Positions 36,815-49,084 are shown, counted from the stretch's first letter. The stretch is 64,000 nt of DNA from an uncultured Paludibaculum sp. (GCF_963665245.1 NZ_OY762267.1:3630001-3694000); one strand, 5' to 3'. The notes: a model not told the origin generated them from the sequence alone. Translations and numbers: made by a program.

Positions 36815-37891
36815 CTACCAGGGGAATGCCGCCCAAGCCATGGACGTCAATGTCTGTGCATTGATCGGGCTAACAACCGGCGGCTTCTGCCCCGCACTCA
36901 TAATGACTCCGCCGAGGTAGGACTTCATGGCCGCCTGCTCGCCTGACCGGTTTGCCACCACCGCGGCCTGCTTGGCGGCCATCAGCCAGTTCTGCAACTG
37001 GCCCACCTTCTCCTGCTCCGGCACCAGACGCGACGTGAGGCCGGAGAGCGTATCGTAGCTGAAGAACGCACCCGTTCCGGGCGCCGCATCGCCGCCGGCC
37101 GGATCCGGAACGGCCGAAAGGCCCGGCAGCGATTCCCAGTGTTCTCCGTAAGCGCCAAGCTGCAGGTCGCGCGCGGCCGCAGTCCAGAAGGAGTGCATGA
37201 TGGACGCCACCTCACCGAAGAAGATGGTGTTGGACGTTCCATCCGTCACGCGCGAAATGCTGGCGAAAGTGACCGTTCCATCCGCACCCGCCAACGCCCT
37301 GAATGCGTTGGCGCTGGACTGCTGGACCGACCCGTGCGCCTGCTTGTAGACGTTCTCCTGCTCGGCATCCGGAAACAGCGCGACGATCTGGGCAAACGTC
37401 TCGGCGGCGTGGCCTCGAACGGCTGCGAACATCCGCGCGCGGCCCTCATCGGCACCGGGCGCTGGCGTCATCTCCATCGTAAATCCGCTGACTGCGCTGC
37501 CGAAGACTCGTCCCGTCTCCGCGCCCGTCACGCCCGGGACTGGATTGAGCGTGACGCTCCATCCGTCCCTGCCGACGACATAGCACGAGGCTCTGTAGCC
37601 ATCCTTTTCGCCGGAGGGCGGGAACTGGGCCACTCGAAGAGCCTCGCCGAGGGTCGCGGGGTAGTTCCCGGTCTTTTCGCTGTATGCGTGAATGGCCAGA
37701 CCAATTTGCTTGAGGTTGTTCTGGCATTGAGTTCTGGCTGCTGCTTCCCGAACCTTCTGAACCGCCGGCAGCAGAAGGCCGATCAGAACAGCGATGATTG
37801 ACGTGACAACCAGTAGTTCTATCAATGTGAATCCCGATCGATTGGCGTGATGCGAGCCTGCGTGGGTCCCGCGTTTGTTTGATTTGTTCAT
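36815..37891 (-). CDS. Type IV pilin-like / DUF1559-like prepilin protein
   Basis: About 358 residues. The prepilin peptidase site GFTLIELLVV is followed by the hydrophobic helix VTSIIAVLIGLLLPAVQKVREAAAR and a globular domain with NNLKQIGLAIHAYSEK and DGTSNTIFFGE, as in the pseudopilin/DUF1559 group. It is probably processed and held in the envelope, but is not necessarily a pilus subunit. The start is decided by the ribosome site: GAGGAG lies 9 bases before the ATG at 37,891 but directly abuts the ATG at 37,900. No other pilus gene is near. Confidence 0.85.
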   Translation of the reverse strand: MNKSNKRGTHAGSHHANRSGFTLIELLVVTSIIAVLIGLLLPAVQKVREAAARTQCQNNLKQIGLAIHAYSEKTGNYPATLGEALRVAQFPPSGEKDGYRASCYVVGRDGWSVTLNPVPGVTGAETGRVFGSAVSGFTMEMTPAPGADEGRARMFAAVRGHAAETFAQIVALFPDAEQENVYKQAHGSVQQSSANAFRALAGADGTVTFASISRVTDGTSNTIFFGEVASIMHSFWTAAARDLQLGAYGEHWESLPGLSAVPDPAGGDAAPGTGAFFSYDTLSGLTSRLVPEQEKVGQLQNWLMAAKQAAVVANRSGEQAAMKSYLGGVIMSAGQKPPVVSPINAQTLTSMAWAAFPW

Positions 37892-38121
37892 CTGGCTCAT
37901 CTCCTCGTTTGCCTATCCAAGTCCTCCGATTGAGGAGCCGCGGCATTCAGTGCAACTTCAGCACCAATCTTGGGAGGGCTTGGGATGGATGCGTATTTTC
38001 AACGCTTTATGAGGAATCTCTGGCCAGGGTGGCGAGCACGCACAGAGCTATCGACCGTTTTGTGTCTCGTTAAAATACATTAACTGTCAATATTGCAGAC
38101 AGTCACGGGCCGGATGCCACC

Positions 38122-40848
<2,727 letters not shown>

Positions 40849-40886
40849 ACTCTCTCCTGCCGGGCGGAGTTACCGCCGAGTGTCGA

Positions 40887-41462
40887 TTATCCTTCGGATT
40901 TTGCCATTTCCTGACTGAGCCAGGCTTCCGCCATGCGCTGCTCCCTCGCGATGGTGGAGACGGAGACATCCAGCATCAAGGCTGTCTCTTCCACGTTGAG
41001 TCCGCCGAAGTAGCGCAGCTCGATGACCTGCCCCTTACGGGGGCTCAGCCGCCAAAGGGTGTCGAGCGCCTCGTTCAATGCCAGGAACTCGTATGCACGG
41101 TCGGGGACGTATTCGACGGCGTCGCTCATGGGGATCCTCACCAACCCACCACCCCGCTTCTGGGCGCCCGCGGCGCGTGCGTGGTCGACGAGGATCTGTC
41201 TCATCAGGCGAGCGGAAAAAGCAAAGAACTTCCGGCGGTTCTCGAAGCTGGGCGACTGCTCTTTGACCAACCGCAGATAGGCTTCGTGAATCAGAGCAGT
41301 CGGCTGCAGGGTGTGGGGTCCGCGCTCCTGTTGCAGATAGCTATCGGCGATTTTGCGCAGTTCCCCGTAGACGATCCGGGTTGCCGCATCCAACGCGGCC
41401 CGGTCGCCTTGACCCCACTGGAGTAGCAGTTGGGTGACGTCGCCCTGTGGCCCTTCCAGCAA
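40887..41462 (-). CDS. ECF-type RNA polymerase sigma factor
   Basis: A 191-residue sigma-70 family protein of the group found beside large Ser/Thr kinases. Region 2 includes LQPTALIHEAYLRLVKEQ and RRKFFAFSARLMRQILVDHARA; region 4 includes LSPRKGQVIELRYFGGLNVEETALMLDVSVSTIAREQRMAEAWL. No anti-sigma gene is adjacent; the kinase downstream may regulate it by phosphorylation. The start is TTG at 41,462, just after an in-frame stop, so no longer start is possible. Confidence 0.9.
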   Translation of the reverse strand: MLEGPQGDVTQLLLQWGQGDRAALDAATRIVYGELRKIADSYLQQERGPHTLQPTALIHEAYLRLVKEQSPSFENRRKFFAFSARLMRQILVDHARAAGAQKRGGGLVRIPMSDAVEYVPDRAYEFLALNEALDTLWRLSPRKGQVIELRYFGGLNVEETALMLDVSVSTIAREQRMAEAWLSQEMAKSEG

Positions 41463-41681
41463 TGTTCCAGTTTACCAGCCGAGGTTCCGAGTGTAGAACC
41501 GAGGTGCGATTGGCGAAGACAAATGGGTTTGTTCGCTCAAAAGTACGTGGTGGGGTTAGCGCTCGTTGGGTTGGCCGGCGGTGGACTCCGGTGGGCCCGG
41601 GTTCGCGTTGGGTTCTCCTCCCAGCAGGTTTTATTGATTCCATGGGGCTTTTTGGTTCGTTTTGCAAAAAAGACTTCGCGG

Positions 41682-41737
41682 CTCCCCGGGGCCATGAGGA
41701 CGACTGCCGGGCGGGCACGCAGTCGTCCCTCGGGGAG
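41682..41737. ncRNA. Long two-part hairpin, possible structured RNA
   Basis: CTCCCCG (41,682-41,688) pairs with CGGGGAG (41,731-41,737). Inside, GGACGACTGC (41,698-41,707) pairs perfectly with GCAGTCGTCC (41,719-41,728). The rest of the 41,463-41,983 gap has no gene that I can support; its open frames are low-confidence and read as NEP/NPT-type repeats. Confidence 0.45.
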
Positions 41738-41983
41738 AAAGGACGGTTTCAATGTCAAAGACCGACCGGGTCCCAGGGTGGGCCGTGGCCGCCCTGGGGC
41801 TTCCGGAGCGCGGGACCGGGGTTGAGCGAGGGGCTCTCGTCCTCCGGTCCTTCGGAGCCGAGTGTTCCCGGATCCTCGTCGCGTGAAGAGCATAGCGGTC
41901 GGGACCGCGGGCTTTTGACCGCTGCGGCTGGAGGCTACTGAAAAGAGGGGAGTTATTTTTCTGATCGCGGTGTCACCGCATAA

Positions 41984-42054
41984 GTTCTCATCGGCGGGAC
42001 GGGGCAGAAACGCGGTGGTGGGGGCGGACCTTGCCCCGTCCCGGTGATGAGAAC
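41984..42054. repeat. 23-bp inverted repeat, candidate IS91 terminus
   Basis: The arms 41,984-42,006 and 42,032-42,054 match at 21 of 23 positions (core CGGGACGGGGCA and its complement), with a 25-base GC-rich loop. It lies about 250 bp after the transposase stop, where an IS91-type origin end is expected. Confidence 0.7.
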
Positions 42055-42306
42055 GTTCGATGAACTCAAACCGCGGGGCTCAGTCCTTGGGGCTATGGGT
42101 TTTGCTTGGTTCGACGGTTGGTCTAGCGGATTGGCAGGGGTGCGCTGGCTCACCGAGGATGGCTCTGGGGCGTCTTCGAGCGGCTTGGGTTGGCGGCAAT
42201 GAGGGCTGAAGGACTCCTGTTTCTTGTGGTTGGGCGGCTCCGGACACACTGCGGGTTCCGGCCCGATGTCGGGTCGTTTCTGGACCAACAGGCGGACTGA
42301 GCAGGC

Positions 42307-43473
42307 TCATGAGGAATTCATCTCCCGGAAGCGGTACAGGCGAGGCAGCAGGACTTCCACCCTCTGCATCTGGCCGGTCCCACAGGCCGGACAGCGCAGG
42401 TACGGAGCCATGAGGTCCGGTCCGCTCGACGCCTGGGTTGGCGGGGCAAGCGGCTCTTCTGGTGGCTGTGCCCCGGTCAGCAGTTGGCGGCAACGGGCCA
42501 GGTTGGCCTGTTTCTGCCGGCTCGCCAGCAGACCATAGTGACGGATGCGCGGAAAGCCCGGCGGAATGGTATGCAGCAGGAAACGACGGATGAATTCCCC
42601 TGCCTCCAGCGTCATCGTGCGGTGCCGGTCTTTGTGTTGAGCCCGGTAGTTCTTGTAGCGGAACTTCACCTGTTCGCCGTCCATGCCGAGGAGCCGGTTG
42701 TTGGAGAGGGCCACGCGGTGGGTGTAGCGGCCGAGGTAGTCGAGCACCTGGGCGGGACCGCCAAAGGGCGGCTTGGCATAAACGACCCATTCGCGTTTTG
42801 ACAGTTGGGCCAGTAGTGGACACAGATCGCCGGCTTCCTGCAGTTGGCCTTTGTCGAAGGCGCGCCGGAGGGCCTCAAGAAACAGCCGCCGGAAGAGGCG
42901 CGACAGCACACGGACGCTGAGAAAGAAGCCCGGGCGGCAGCCGATCCAGCGTTGCCCGTCCGGACTCAAGCCGCCGCCGGGCACGACGCAATGCACATGC
43001 GGGTGCAGTAGCAGGTTCTGACCCCAGGTGTGGAGGATGGAGAAGAAACCGATGCGGGCGCCGAGATGGCGCGGATCGCCTGCGATGGTCAGCAGAGTTT
43101 GCGCACTGGCCTGAAACAGGATGCCGTAGACGACGGCCTTGTTGCGCAAGGCCAGCGCGTTGAGTTGGTCCGGAATGGTGAAGACGGCGTGGAAGTAGGG
43201 GACCGGCAACAGTTCGGCCTGCCTGCGTTCCAGCCACCGGTTGCGTTCCAGATTCTGGCACTTCGGGCAGTGGCGGTTGCGGCAGGAGTTGTAACTGATG
43301 CGTTGATGGGGGCAGTGGCTGCAGCGCTCCACGTGGCCGCCGAGAGTGGCGGTCCGGCACGACTCGATGGCCCCCATCAGGCGCAGTTGCTGCAGGGGCA
43401 AACGATGCCGGGCTCGAAAGGCGGGGCCGTGTCGGCGGAAGATGTCAGCCACTTCCAGAAGTGGCCGGGGCAA
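42307..43473 (-). CDS. IS91-family transposase (HUH, rolling-circle type)
   Basis: A 388-residue transposase. The N-terminal zinc-binding region has Cys 51, 54, 64, 69 and 72 (CSHCPHQRISYNSCRNRHCP and following). The HUH motif HPHVHCVVPGGG is at 157-168, and YLGRYTHRVALSNNR near residue 256 holds the catalytic Tyr region. It nicks one strand and moves by rolling-circle replication. The start is a TTG at 43,473; no ATG is close. It follows the recombinase gene by 4 bp, so both are expected to be expressed together. It appears full length. Confidence 0.93.
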   Translation of the reverse strand: MPRPLLEVADIFRRHGPAFRARHRLPLQQLRLMGAIESCRTATLGGHVERCSHCPHQRISYNSCRNRHCPKCQNLERNRWLERRQAELLPVPYFHAVFTIPDQLNALALRNKAVVYGILFQASAQTLLTIAGDPRHLGARIGFFSILHTWGQNLLLHPHVHCVVPGGGLSPDGQRWIGCRPGFFLSVRVLSRLFRRLFLEALRRAFDKGQLQEAGDLCPLLAQLSKREWVVYAKPPFGGPAQVLDYLGRYTHRVALSNNRLLGMDGEQVKFRYKNYRAQHKDRHRTMTLEAGEFIRRFLLHTIPPGFPRIRHYGLLASRQKQANLARCRQLLTGAQPPEEPLAPPTQASSGPDLMAPYLRCPACGTGQMQRVEVLLPRLYRFREMNSS

Positions 43474-43477
43474 GGCT

Positions 43478-44392
43478 TCAGCCTTGAGGCTCCGGCGCAG
43501 GGTGCTTGCGTGGGCGGCCGCGTTTGCGTTTGGGCGGCGCTGCTTCGGGTAACTGATCGAGAGGGCTGCTCAGGCGGGACACGGTTTGCGGCGAGACAGC
43601 GGTGTAGCGAGCCGTGGTATCAATGCGCTGGTGGCCCAGCAGGACCTGGATGGCGCGTGTGTCGGTGCCGTTTTCCAGTAGATGGGTGGCGAAGCTGTGG
43701 CGCAACAGGTGCGGCGTAACCCGCTTGGTGATGCCTGCCATCTGTGCTGCCTGGTGGCAGACCTCGCGCACGGTGGCCGGCTGCAGGTGTGTGCCTGCCT
43801 TGGTGCCGGGGAAGAGGTAGTCGACGGGCCGCTGCAATTTCCAGTAGGCACGCAGCAGAGTGAGCAGGCGGGCGCTGAGCACGGTGTAGCGGTCCTTGGC
43901 GCCTTTGCCGTGCTCGACACGGACGAGCATGCGGTGGGAGTCGATGTGGGCGGCCTGGAGTGCGACGGCCTCCGAGATGCGGAGCCCGGAGCCGTAGCAG
44001 AGCATGAGCACGGCGCGGTGTTTGAGGATGTGGATGTGGCTGAACAGGGCGGCGACTTCGTCGAGACTGAGCACCTCGGGCAATTTCTGGGGCACCTTCA
44101 TGCGGGGGAACTGGGCACTGCTCCAGGGCATGTCGAGGGTGACGGTGTAGAGAAACTGGACGGCGGACAGGAAACAGTTGATGGACTCGGGCGACAGTTG
44201 GCGCTGCTGGACGAGGAAAAGCTGGTAGTTGCGGATGTCGTCGAGCCCCAGTCTTTCGGGGCTGCGGCCGAAATGATTTGCATAATTGGCGACGTAGTGG
44301 ATATAACTACGCTGGGTCTCGGCGGAGAGGTTCCGCAGGCGCATGTCTTCGAGCATGCGTTGGCGCAATGGGGTCAAGAGGGACTCCTTCAC
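43478..44392 (-). CDS. Tyrosine-type recombinase/integrase
   Basis: A 304-residue recombinase. An N-terminal SAM-like DNA-binding domain (RNLSAETQRSYIHYVANYANHFG) precedes a catalytic domain with GSGLRISEA (first Arg), HLLRHSFATHLLENG (His-x-x-Arg), LGHQRIDTTARY (His and nucleophilic Tyr). All catalytic residues are present. It ends in a basic RKRGRPRKHP tail resembling an AT-hook. It is the first gene of the IS91-type unit. Confidence 0.92.
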   Translation of the reverse strand: MKESLLTPLRQRMLEDMRLRNLSAETQRSYIHYVANYANHFGRSPERLGLDDIRNYQLFLVQQRQLSPESINCFLSAVQFLYTVTLDMPWSSAQFPRMKVPQKLPEVLSLDEVAALFSHIHILKHRAVLMLCYGSGLRISEAVALQAAHIDSHRMLVRVEHGKGAKDRYTVLSARLLTLLRAYWKLQRPVDYLFPGTKAGTHLQPATVREVCHQAAQMAGITKRVTPHLLRHSFATHLLENGTDTRAIQVLLGHQRIDTTARYTAVSPQTVSRLSSPLDQLPEAAPPKRKRGRPRKHPAPEPQG

Positions 44393-44739
44393 TTGGTCGA
44401 TTGGGTTGTCTGGAACAACCTAGTCGAGTGTGATCCCATCGCCCGATCCGCCGGACCCGGAGAATCTGCGAGCAAGCTGTACTCCCGGCTGAGATACCGC
44501 GTCAGCGGTTTAGTTCACCGGTGTGCCGGGGGGGACGGGATTCGGGGCGGCGACGGCTTCGGGAAGCTCTTCGATTGACAGGGTGAGGTTCCCGCTGAGT
44601 TTGCTGGGGTTCGTTGGGACTGGGGTGGGCCCCGGCCGATGGCTGGGAGCATGGAGCCCTGGTGGGGTGGTTTGTTGTCATTGGGTTACGTCCGCTTTCG
44701 CTGTGGTTTACGGCAGGTCCTTCCTCGGATTGGGGCGGC

Positions 44740-46235
44740 GCGGGGTTCGGGGCAGCCCCAACCTTCGGTTTGGGGGAACACGGGCCTGGAAGGCAGCTTC
44801 GACTTGGGCATGTTTGGTGGTCCGGGACGGGTCCTGCTTGCGGGGACATCCTTGCTTTTTGGGCGGCGCTCGTTCGGGGCAGCCCCAACCTTCGGTTTGG
44901 GGGAATACGGGCTTGGAAGGCAGCTTCGACTCGGGCATCTTTGGTGGTACGGGACGGGTCCTGCCTGCGGGGACATCCTTGCTTTTTGGGCGGCGCTTGT
45001 TCGGGGCAGCCCCAACCCTCGGTTTGGGGAAATACGGGCCTGGAAGGCAGCTTCGACTTGGGCATGTTTGGTGGTCCGGGACGGGTCCGCTTGCGGGGAC
45101 ATCCTTGCTTTTTGGGCGACGCTTGTTCGGGGCAGCCCCAACCTTCGGTTTGGGGGAATGCGGGCCTGGAAGGCAGCTTCGACTTGGGCATGTTTGGTGG
45201 TCCGGGACGGGTCCGCTTGCGGGAACATCCTTGCTTTTTGGGCGGCGCTTGTTCGGGGCAGCCCCAACCTTCGGTTTGGGGGAATGCGGGCCTGGAAGGC
45301 AGCTTCGACTTGGGCATGTTTGGTGGTCCGGGACGGGTCCGCTTGCGGGGACATCCTTGCTTTTTGGGCGGCGCTTGTTCGGGGCAGCCCCAACCTTCGG
45401 TTTGGGGGAATACGGACCTGGAAGGCAGGCAGGGTGCCTGCCGCGGACCGAGGGTCCGCCTTACCCTCGGGGATCAACTTCGACTGGGGCACCTTGGGGT
45501 CCGGGGCGGGTCCTGCTATGCGGGGACATCCTTGCTTTTGGGCTGCGCTTGTTCGGGGCAGCCCCAACCTTCGGTTTGGGGGAATACGGACCTGGAAGGC
45601 AGGCAGGGTGCCTGCCGCGGACCGAGGGTCCGCCTTACCCTCGGGGATCAACTTCGACTGGGGCATCTTGGTGGTCCGGGGCGGGTCCTGCTTGCGGGGA
45701 CATCCTTGCTTTTTGGGCGGCGCTTGTTCGGGGCAGCCCCAACCTTCGGTTTGGGGGAATACGGGCTTGGACGGCGGGCGGGGTGCCTGCCGCGGACCTG
45801 GGGCCCGCCTTACCCTCGGGGATCAACTTCGACTGGGGCATCTTTGGTGGTCCGGGACGGGTCCTGCTTGCGGGGACATCCTTGCTTTTTGGGCGGCGCT
45901 TGTTCGGGGCAGCCCCAACCTTCGGTTTGGGGGAATACGGGCCTGGAAGGCAGCTTCGACTGGGGCATCTTGGGGTCCAGGGCGGGTCCTGCTGTGCGGG
46001 GACATCCTTGCTTTTGGGCGGCGCTTGTTCGGGGCAGCCCCAACCTTCGGTTTGGGGGAATACGGGCTTGGAAGGCAGCTTCGACTGGGGCATCTTTGGT
46101 GGTCCGGGACGGGTCCTGCTTGCAGGGACATCCTTGCTTTTTGGGCGGCGCTTGTTCGGGGCAGCCCCGACCTTTGGTTTGGGGGAACACGGGCTTGGAA
46201 GGCAGCTTCCACCGGGGCATCTTTGGTGGTCCGGG
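44740..46235. repeat. Array of 11 units, ~126 bp each (three carry a 49-bp insert)
   Basis: The marker GGGGCAGCCCC recurs with AGCCCCA at 44,754, 44,881, 45,009, 45,134, 45,260, 45,386, 45,560, 45,735, 45,911, 46,036 and 46,163. Spacing is 125-128 bp except three units of 174-176 bp, which hold an insert with GGCAGGGTGCCTGCC and GCGGACCGAGGGTCCGC palindromes. Several frames on both strands stay open, but spacing is not a multiple of three, so no protein is called. No recognisable gene lies between 44,421 and 44,740. Confidence 0.93.
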
Positions 46236-46243
46236 ACGGATCC

Positions 46244-47311
46244 TTACCCTTTACTGCCTTTGCCCTTGTAGGTTCCGTCGAGATTGAGATCGAATGGATC
46301 CTCTCCCCGCGGGCTGAGCGAGGGCAACTCGCCTGGGACCGACGTGAACACGTTGTTGAGGGGCTCGTCCCGCCTCGACGGAGTTGGGGTACCGTGGCGA
46401 TCCGTCGATTCCGCTGGCTTCGCGGAGCCTTCCTCGGCCGGGTAGTTCGCGAGTGCCCGGCGGGCGGATTCGCGGACCGCTTCGTTGCGGTCTTGCAGGG
46501 CTCTCTTCAGCGAGTCGAGATAGCCGCGCTCCCTGGTCTTTCCGATTACCCATGCGGCCGTGGCCCGGAACTCCGGTTGGGCATGCTCCAGCATTCCCTG
46601 CAGGTGGCGGCCAACATTGTTGTCCCTTAGCAGATGCAGGCCGAAGACGGCATTGCCGACCACGCGGTTGTTCCCGTCCCGGATCGCCCGGGTGAGCCGG
46701 GCGCGCACCTCCGGGGTGTCCACACCCCATAGCGACTCCAACACGTTCGCCCTCAGCCTCGGGTCCCGGGAGGAGAGCTGCCGCTCCACCCAGTTGGGAT
46801 TGGAGACACGGCGAGCCAACAGCATCGCCACCTTCGACGCTACAGCCGGAGAGCAGTCCCGCAGGAGGCGGGTGAGGGTCAACGTCAGCCGGCCTCCCGG
46901 CGAGATTTCGTCGAGGACGGCGAGGACATGGAGAATCGTCGACGTGTCTGGGTCCCGCTCGGAGAACAAAGAAGCGGCCAGTCTGGCGTCGAACCTCGGA
47001 TCCACCTTGAGGAGTGCGCGGCCTATGCGCACGAGGTCGGGCCGGCTGAACACCTCAGGATTCGACAGGTGGGGGAAGAAGCCGGGCAGGCTTAGCAGAT
47101 AGTCGCAGAGGGCCCGCTGCTCGGGTGAGCCGGGCGGCACCTGGATGAGCGATAGGACCGCCGCGAACAGGAGGCCCGGCGCGGGGAGGTTCAATTCGCG
47201 CCAGAGGTTCCTGGACGCTTTTCTCGGATCTGTAAGTCCGTTCAGCACCGGCTCCAGGACTTGCTGTTCGTCCAGAGTCAGGGCTCGGCCCAGTAGCGTT
47301 GGCATCACCAT
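46244..47311 (-). CDS. HEAT-repeat protein
   Basis: A 355-residue soluble protein of HEAT/PBS-lyase-like helical repeats: RVSNPNWVERQLSSRDPRLRANVLESLW, DTPEVRARLTRAIRDGNNRVVGNAVFGL and GYLDSLKRALQDRNEAVRESARRAL are successive units. The C-terminal 70 residues are Pro/Ser/Lys-rich and disordered, ending KGKGSKG. HEAT proteins act as scaffolds or regulators; no partner is evident. Its stop lies directly beside the 126-bp repeat array. GGTGGG lies just before the ATG. Confidence 0.85.
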   Translation of the reverse strand: MVMPTLLGRALTLDEQQVLEPVLNGLTDPRKASRNLWRELNLPAPGLLFAAVLSLIQVPPGSPEQRALCDYLLSLPGFFPHLSNPEVFSRPDLVRIGRALLKVDPRFDARLAASLFSERDPDTSTILHVLAVLDEISPGGRLTLTLTRLLRDCSPAVASKVAMLLARRVSNPNWVERQLSSRDPRLRANVLESLWGVDTPEVRARLTRAIRDGNNRVVGNAVFGLHLLRDNNVGRHLQGMLEHAQPEFRATAAWVIGKTRERGYLDSLKRALQDRNEAVRESARRALANYPAEEGSAKPAESTDRHGTPTPSRRDEPLNNVFTSVPGELPSLSPRGEDPFDLNLDGTYKGKGSKG

Positions 47312-47534
47312 TTACCCACCGGCCCTTTTCGAAGTGCTTTCACTGTTGATCCAGACGCACGATGCGCCGCCAGGACAGTCTGGCCGCGCGTTTCGTCGAT
47401 GGACTTATCGACCGAACAAGCGGGCAGTTGCTGGAAATTTCCGAGTCGTTTCCTATTTCCAGGGGACAGCGGAGCGGAAGGCGGGCCATGCGGTGAGGAA
47501 TGCCATGGCCCTCGGACCGGGCCAATCCGCCTTA

Positions 47535-47649
47535 TCGAGCATGGACTGCTTGTTGCCGAACACCGAGCCGTAGTTGGCCCGACAGCCGCCCTGCAGGTTC
47601 TCCCGGAGGCGGTGGGGCGAAGCATCCGGAGCTGCACCTTGAGGATCCT
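47535..47649 (-). pseudogene. Decayed higA antitoxin fragment
   Basis: Directly downstream of the decayed higB the reverse strand reads RMLRPTASGRTCRAAV in one frame and PPGE/NLQ in another, resembling the HigA opening MRPTHPGEILRE with a frameshift. Little of the helix-turn-helix remains. The flanking gap 47,312-47,534 holds nothing recognisable. Confidence 0.45.
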
Positions 47650-47943
47650 CCTTCCGTGAGAATCCATGATCGGGACGTCGTGCGCGCCGCCGTCTCACCG
47701 GTTCAGGCAGCAGCACCAGAGTTCCCGGATGTGAATGACGTACCGGCCAGCGCCGCTGACCGACCGCGGACGGTCACATGACTTCCTGCGATCAGTTGGG
47801 CCGGCTTCCGGCGGGCCGACGAGATAACGGCTGCTCCCGTGTGGTGCCCTGGGGGCGAGCCCTGGCGTCGTTTGCCGCCGCATGGAGCGTTGGCCGTGGC
47901 GATCGAGCGCCTTTGGTTGAGTGCGTGCACTAAAGGATGTCAT
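47650..47943 (-). pseudogene. Decayed higB toxin gene
   Basis: The reverse strand reads MTSFSARTQPKALDRHGQRS, then (after frame shifts) SGAGRYVIHIRELWCCCLNR, a stop, and DGGAHDVPIMDSH. These line up with the intact HigB at 49,585-49,863 (QYSIRINERWRICFTWRDGSAHDVEIVDYH) along its length. The remnant is 294 bp against 279 bp for the intact gene. From 47,944 to 48,157 I see nothing else. Confidence 0.65.
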
Positions 47944-48157
47944 CGCCGGTGGTCCAGCAAATCCCTGGCGGGCGCAAGCGGCGACCACAAGCCGCTACGG
48001 TGCCCTGCAGGCGGGGCTACACCCAGAATCGGCCGCTGCCCGGCTGTGACCTTTGTGGCACCGGGTGGTGGAGCTACGAAACAGGAGTGGGTATGCCGGT
48101 TCCTGGCGGCGCATTCCGGGACGTTCTCCGGGCCTACATATCGAGAGGAAGAAACCT

Positions 48158-48985
48158 ATGAATAAGCTGTATCTAGTTTTGATCGCTACGTCTGTCCTGG
48201 CGATCCCCGCGGGCGCCCAGCAGGTGACGCGGCGCGCCAACATCACCGGCCATGAGGTGAACGGGAAGTGCACTATCGAAGTGAACGTTGACGGGGCCGC
48301 CGAAGTGGAAGTGCAGGGGAGCCAAGGCCGGATGCGGAATCTATCCGGACAGCCGGCGGTCTGGCGCCGCTTTGTGTGCGACGGACAGATGCCCGCCAAT
48401 CCGCACGACTTCCGATTCCGCGGCATTGATGGACGAGGCAGCGTTCAGCTCGTGCAGGATCCACGGCAGAACGGGGGCCGGATTGTGTTTCGGATTGACG
48501 ATCCGGACGGGGGCCGGGAAGGGTATACCGTCGATCTCGAATGGCGTGGATCGAGCGAAGGCCAGTGGAGTAACCAGGACACGCGCGGCTGGATGGGCCC
48601 CAACGCGCGAGGCGGCAATGCCGCGCGGGACGAGCGGAGGCGGGATGACCGGCGCGACCCCGGGGTTTCCGTTCAGATCGGCGGCGATGGCGTGAACCGC
48701 GACGGCCGGTACTACAACGAAAACGGGCGATGGAACGAAAGCGGAACGGCAGAAGCGATCCGGATGTGCCAGGCAGAAGTCGCTGAACGAATCGCGCGCG
48801 ACGGATTTCGAAACATCGCGTTCCGCAACGTGGCCCCGGACAACAACCCGGGCCGGAATGATTTCGTGAACGGCCGGGCTACGGCGCAGCAAGGACGGCG
48901 GGGCAACGCCAATTTCCAGTTCTCCTGTTCCGTCAATCTGGCCAACGGTCAGGTCCGCTCGGCAGAAGTGCGTCGCCGCCGGTGA
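48158..48985 (+). CDS. Secreted Arg/Gly-rich hypothetical protein
   Basis: A 275-residue exported protein: signal MNKLYLVLIATSVLAIPAGAQ, then a beta-rich domain (CTIEVNVDGAAEVEVQGSQG through GREGYTVDLEWRG), a very basic and acidic linker (RDERRRDDRRDPG), and a C-terminal domain with two Cys (IRMCQAEVAERIARDG and FSCSVNLANGQVRSAEV). I do not recognise the family. GAGAGGAAG precedes the ATG at 48,158, which decides the start over the longer frame from 48,053. It is a single gene between decayed and intact toxin loci. Confidence 0.8.
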   Translation: MNKLYLVLIATSVLAIPAGAQQVTRRANITGHEVNGKCTIEVNVDGAAEVEVQGSQGRMRNLSGQPAVWRRFVCDGQMPANPHDFRFRGIDGRGSVQLVQDPRQNGGRIVFRIDDPDGGREGYTVDLEWRGSSEGQWSNQDTRGWMGPNARGGNAARDERRRDDRRDPGVSVQIGGDGVNRDGRYYNENGRWNESGTAEAIRMCQAEVAERIARDGFRNIAFRNVAPDNNPGRNDFVNGRATAQQGRRGNANFQFSCSVNLANGQVRSAEVRRRR

Positions 48986-49084
48986 ACGACGCCGGCGACT
49001 GATGCGTGCAGAACTGCGCTCTTCTCCGGCTGCAGTCGGCTGGTGAAGCGGCTTGGCGGCTTCGGGTGCGGGATCCGAGGCCGC

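Larger units (their letters stand above)
41984..44420 (-). mobile_element. IS91-type element with tyrosine recombinase
   Basis: A tyrosine recombinase gene followed after 4 bp by an IS91-family HUH transposase gene, both on the reverse strand, is the arrangement of one IS91-like subgroup. The left limit is set at a 23-bp inverted repeat downstream of the transposase, beginning GTTC and ending GAAC, the type of tetranucleotide used by IS91. The right limit is set at a small hairpin (GGTTGT-CTGGA-ACAACC, 44,404-44,420). Both limits are inferred. Confidence 0.7.

Noticed and set aside
41447..41941. 164-residue forward frame after the sigma factor
   Set aside because: Gly/Ser/Arg-rich, crosses a large hairpin, has no ribosome site and resembles intergenic repeat translations.
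44523..46630. Three overlapping forward frames of 557-663 residues through the repeat array
   Set aside because: All frames are open together and unit lengths are not multiples of three, so no frame is conserved between units.
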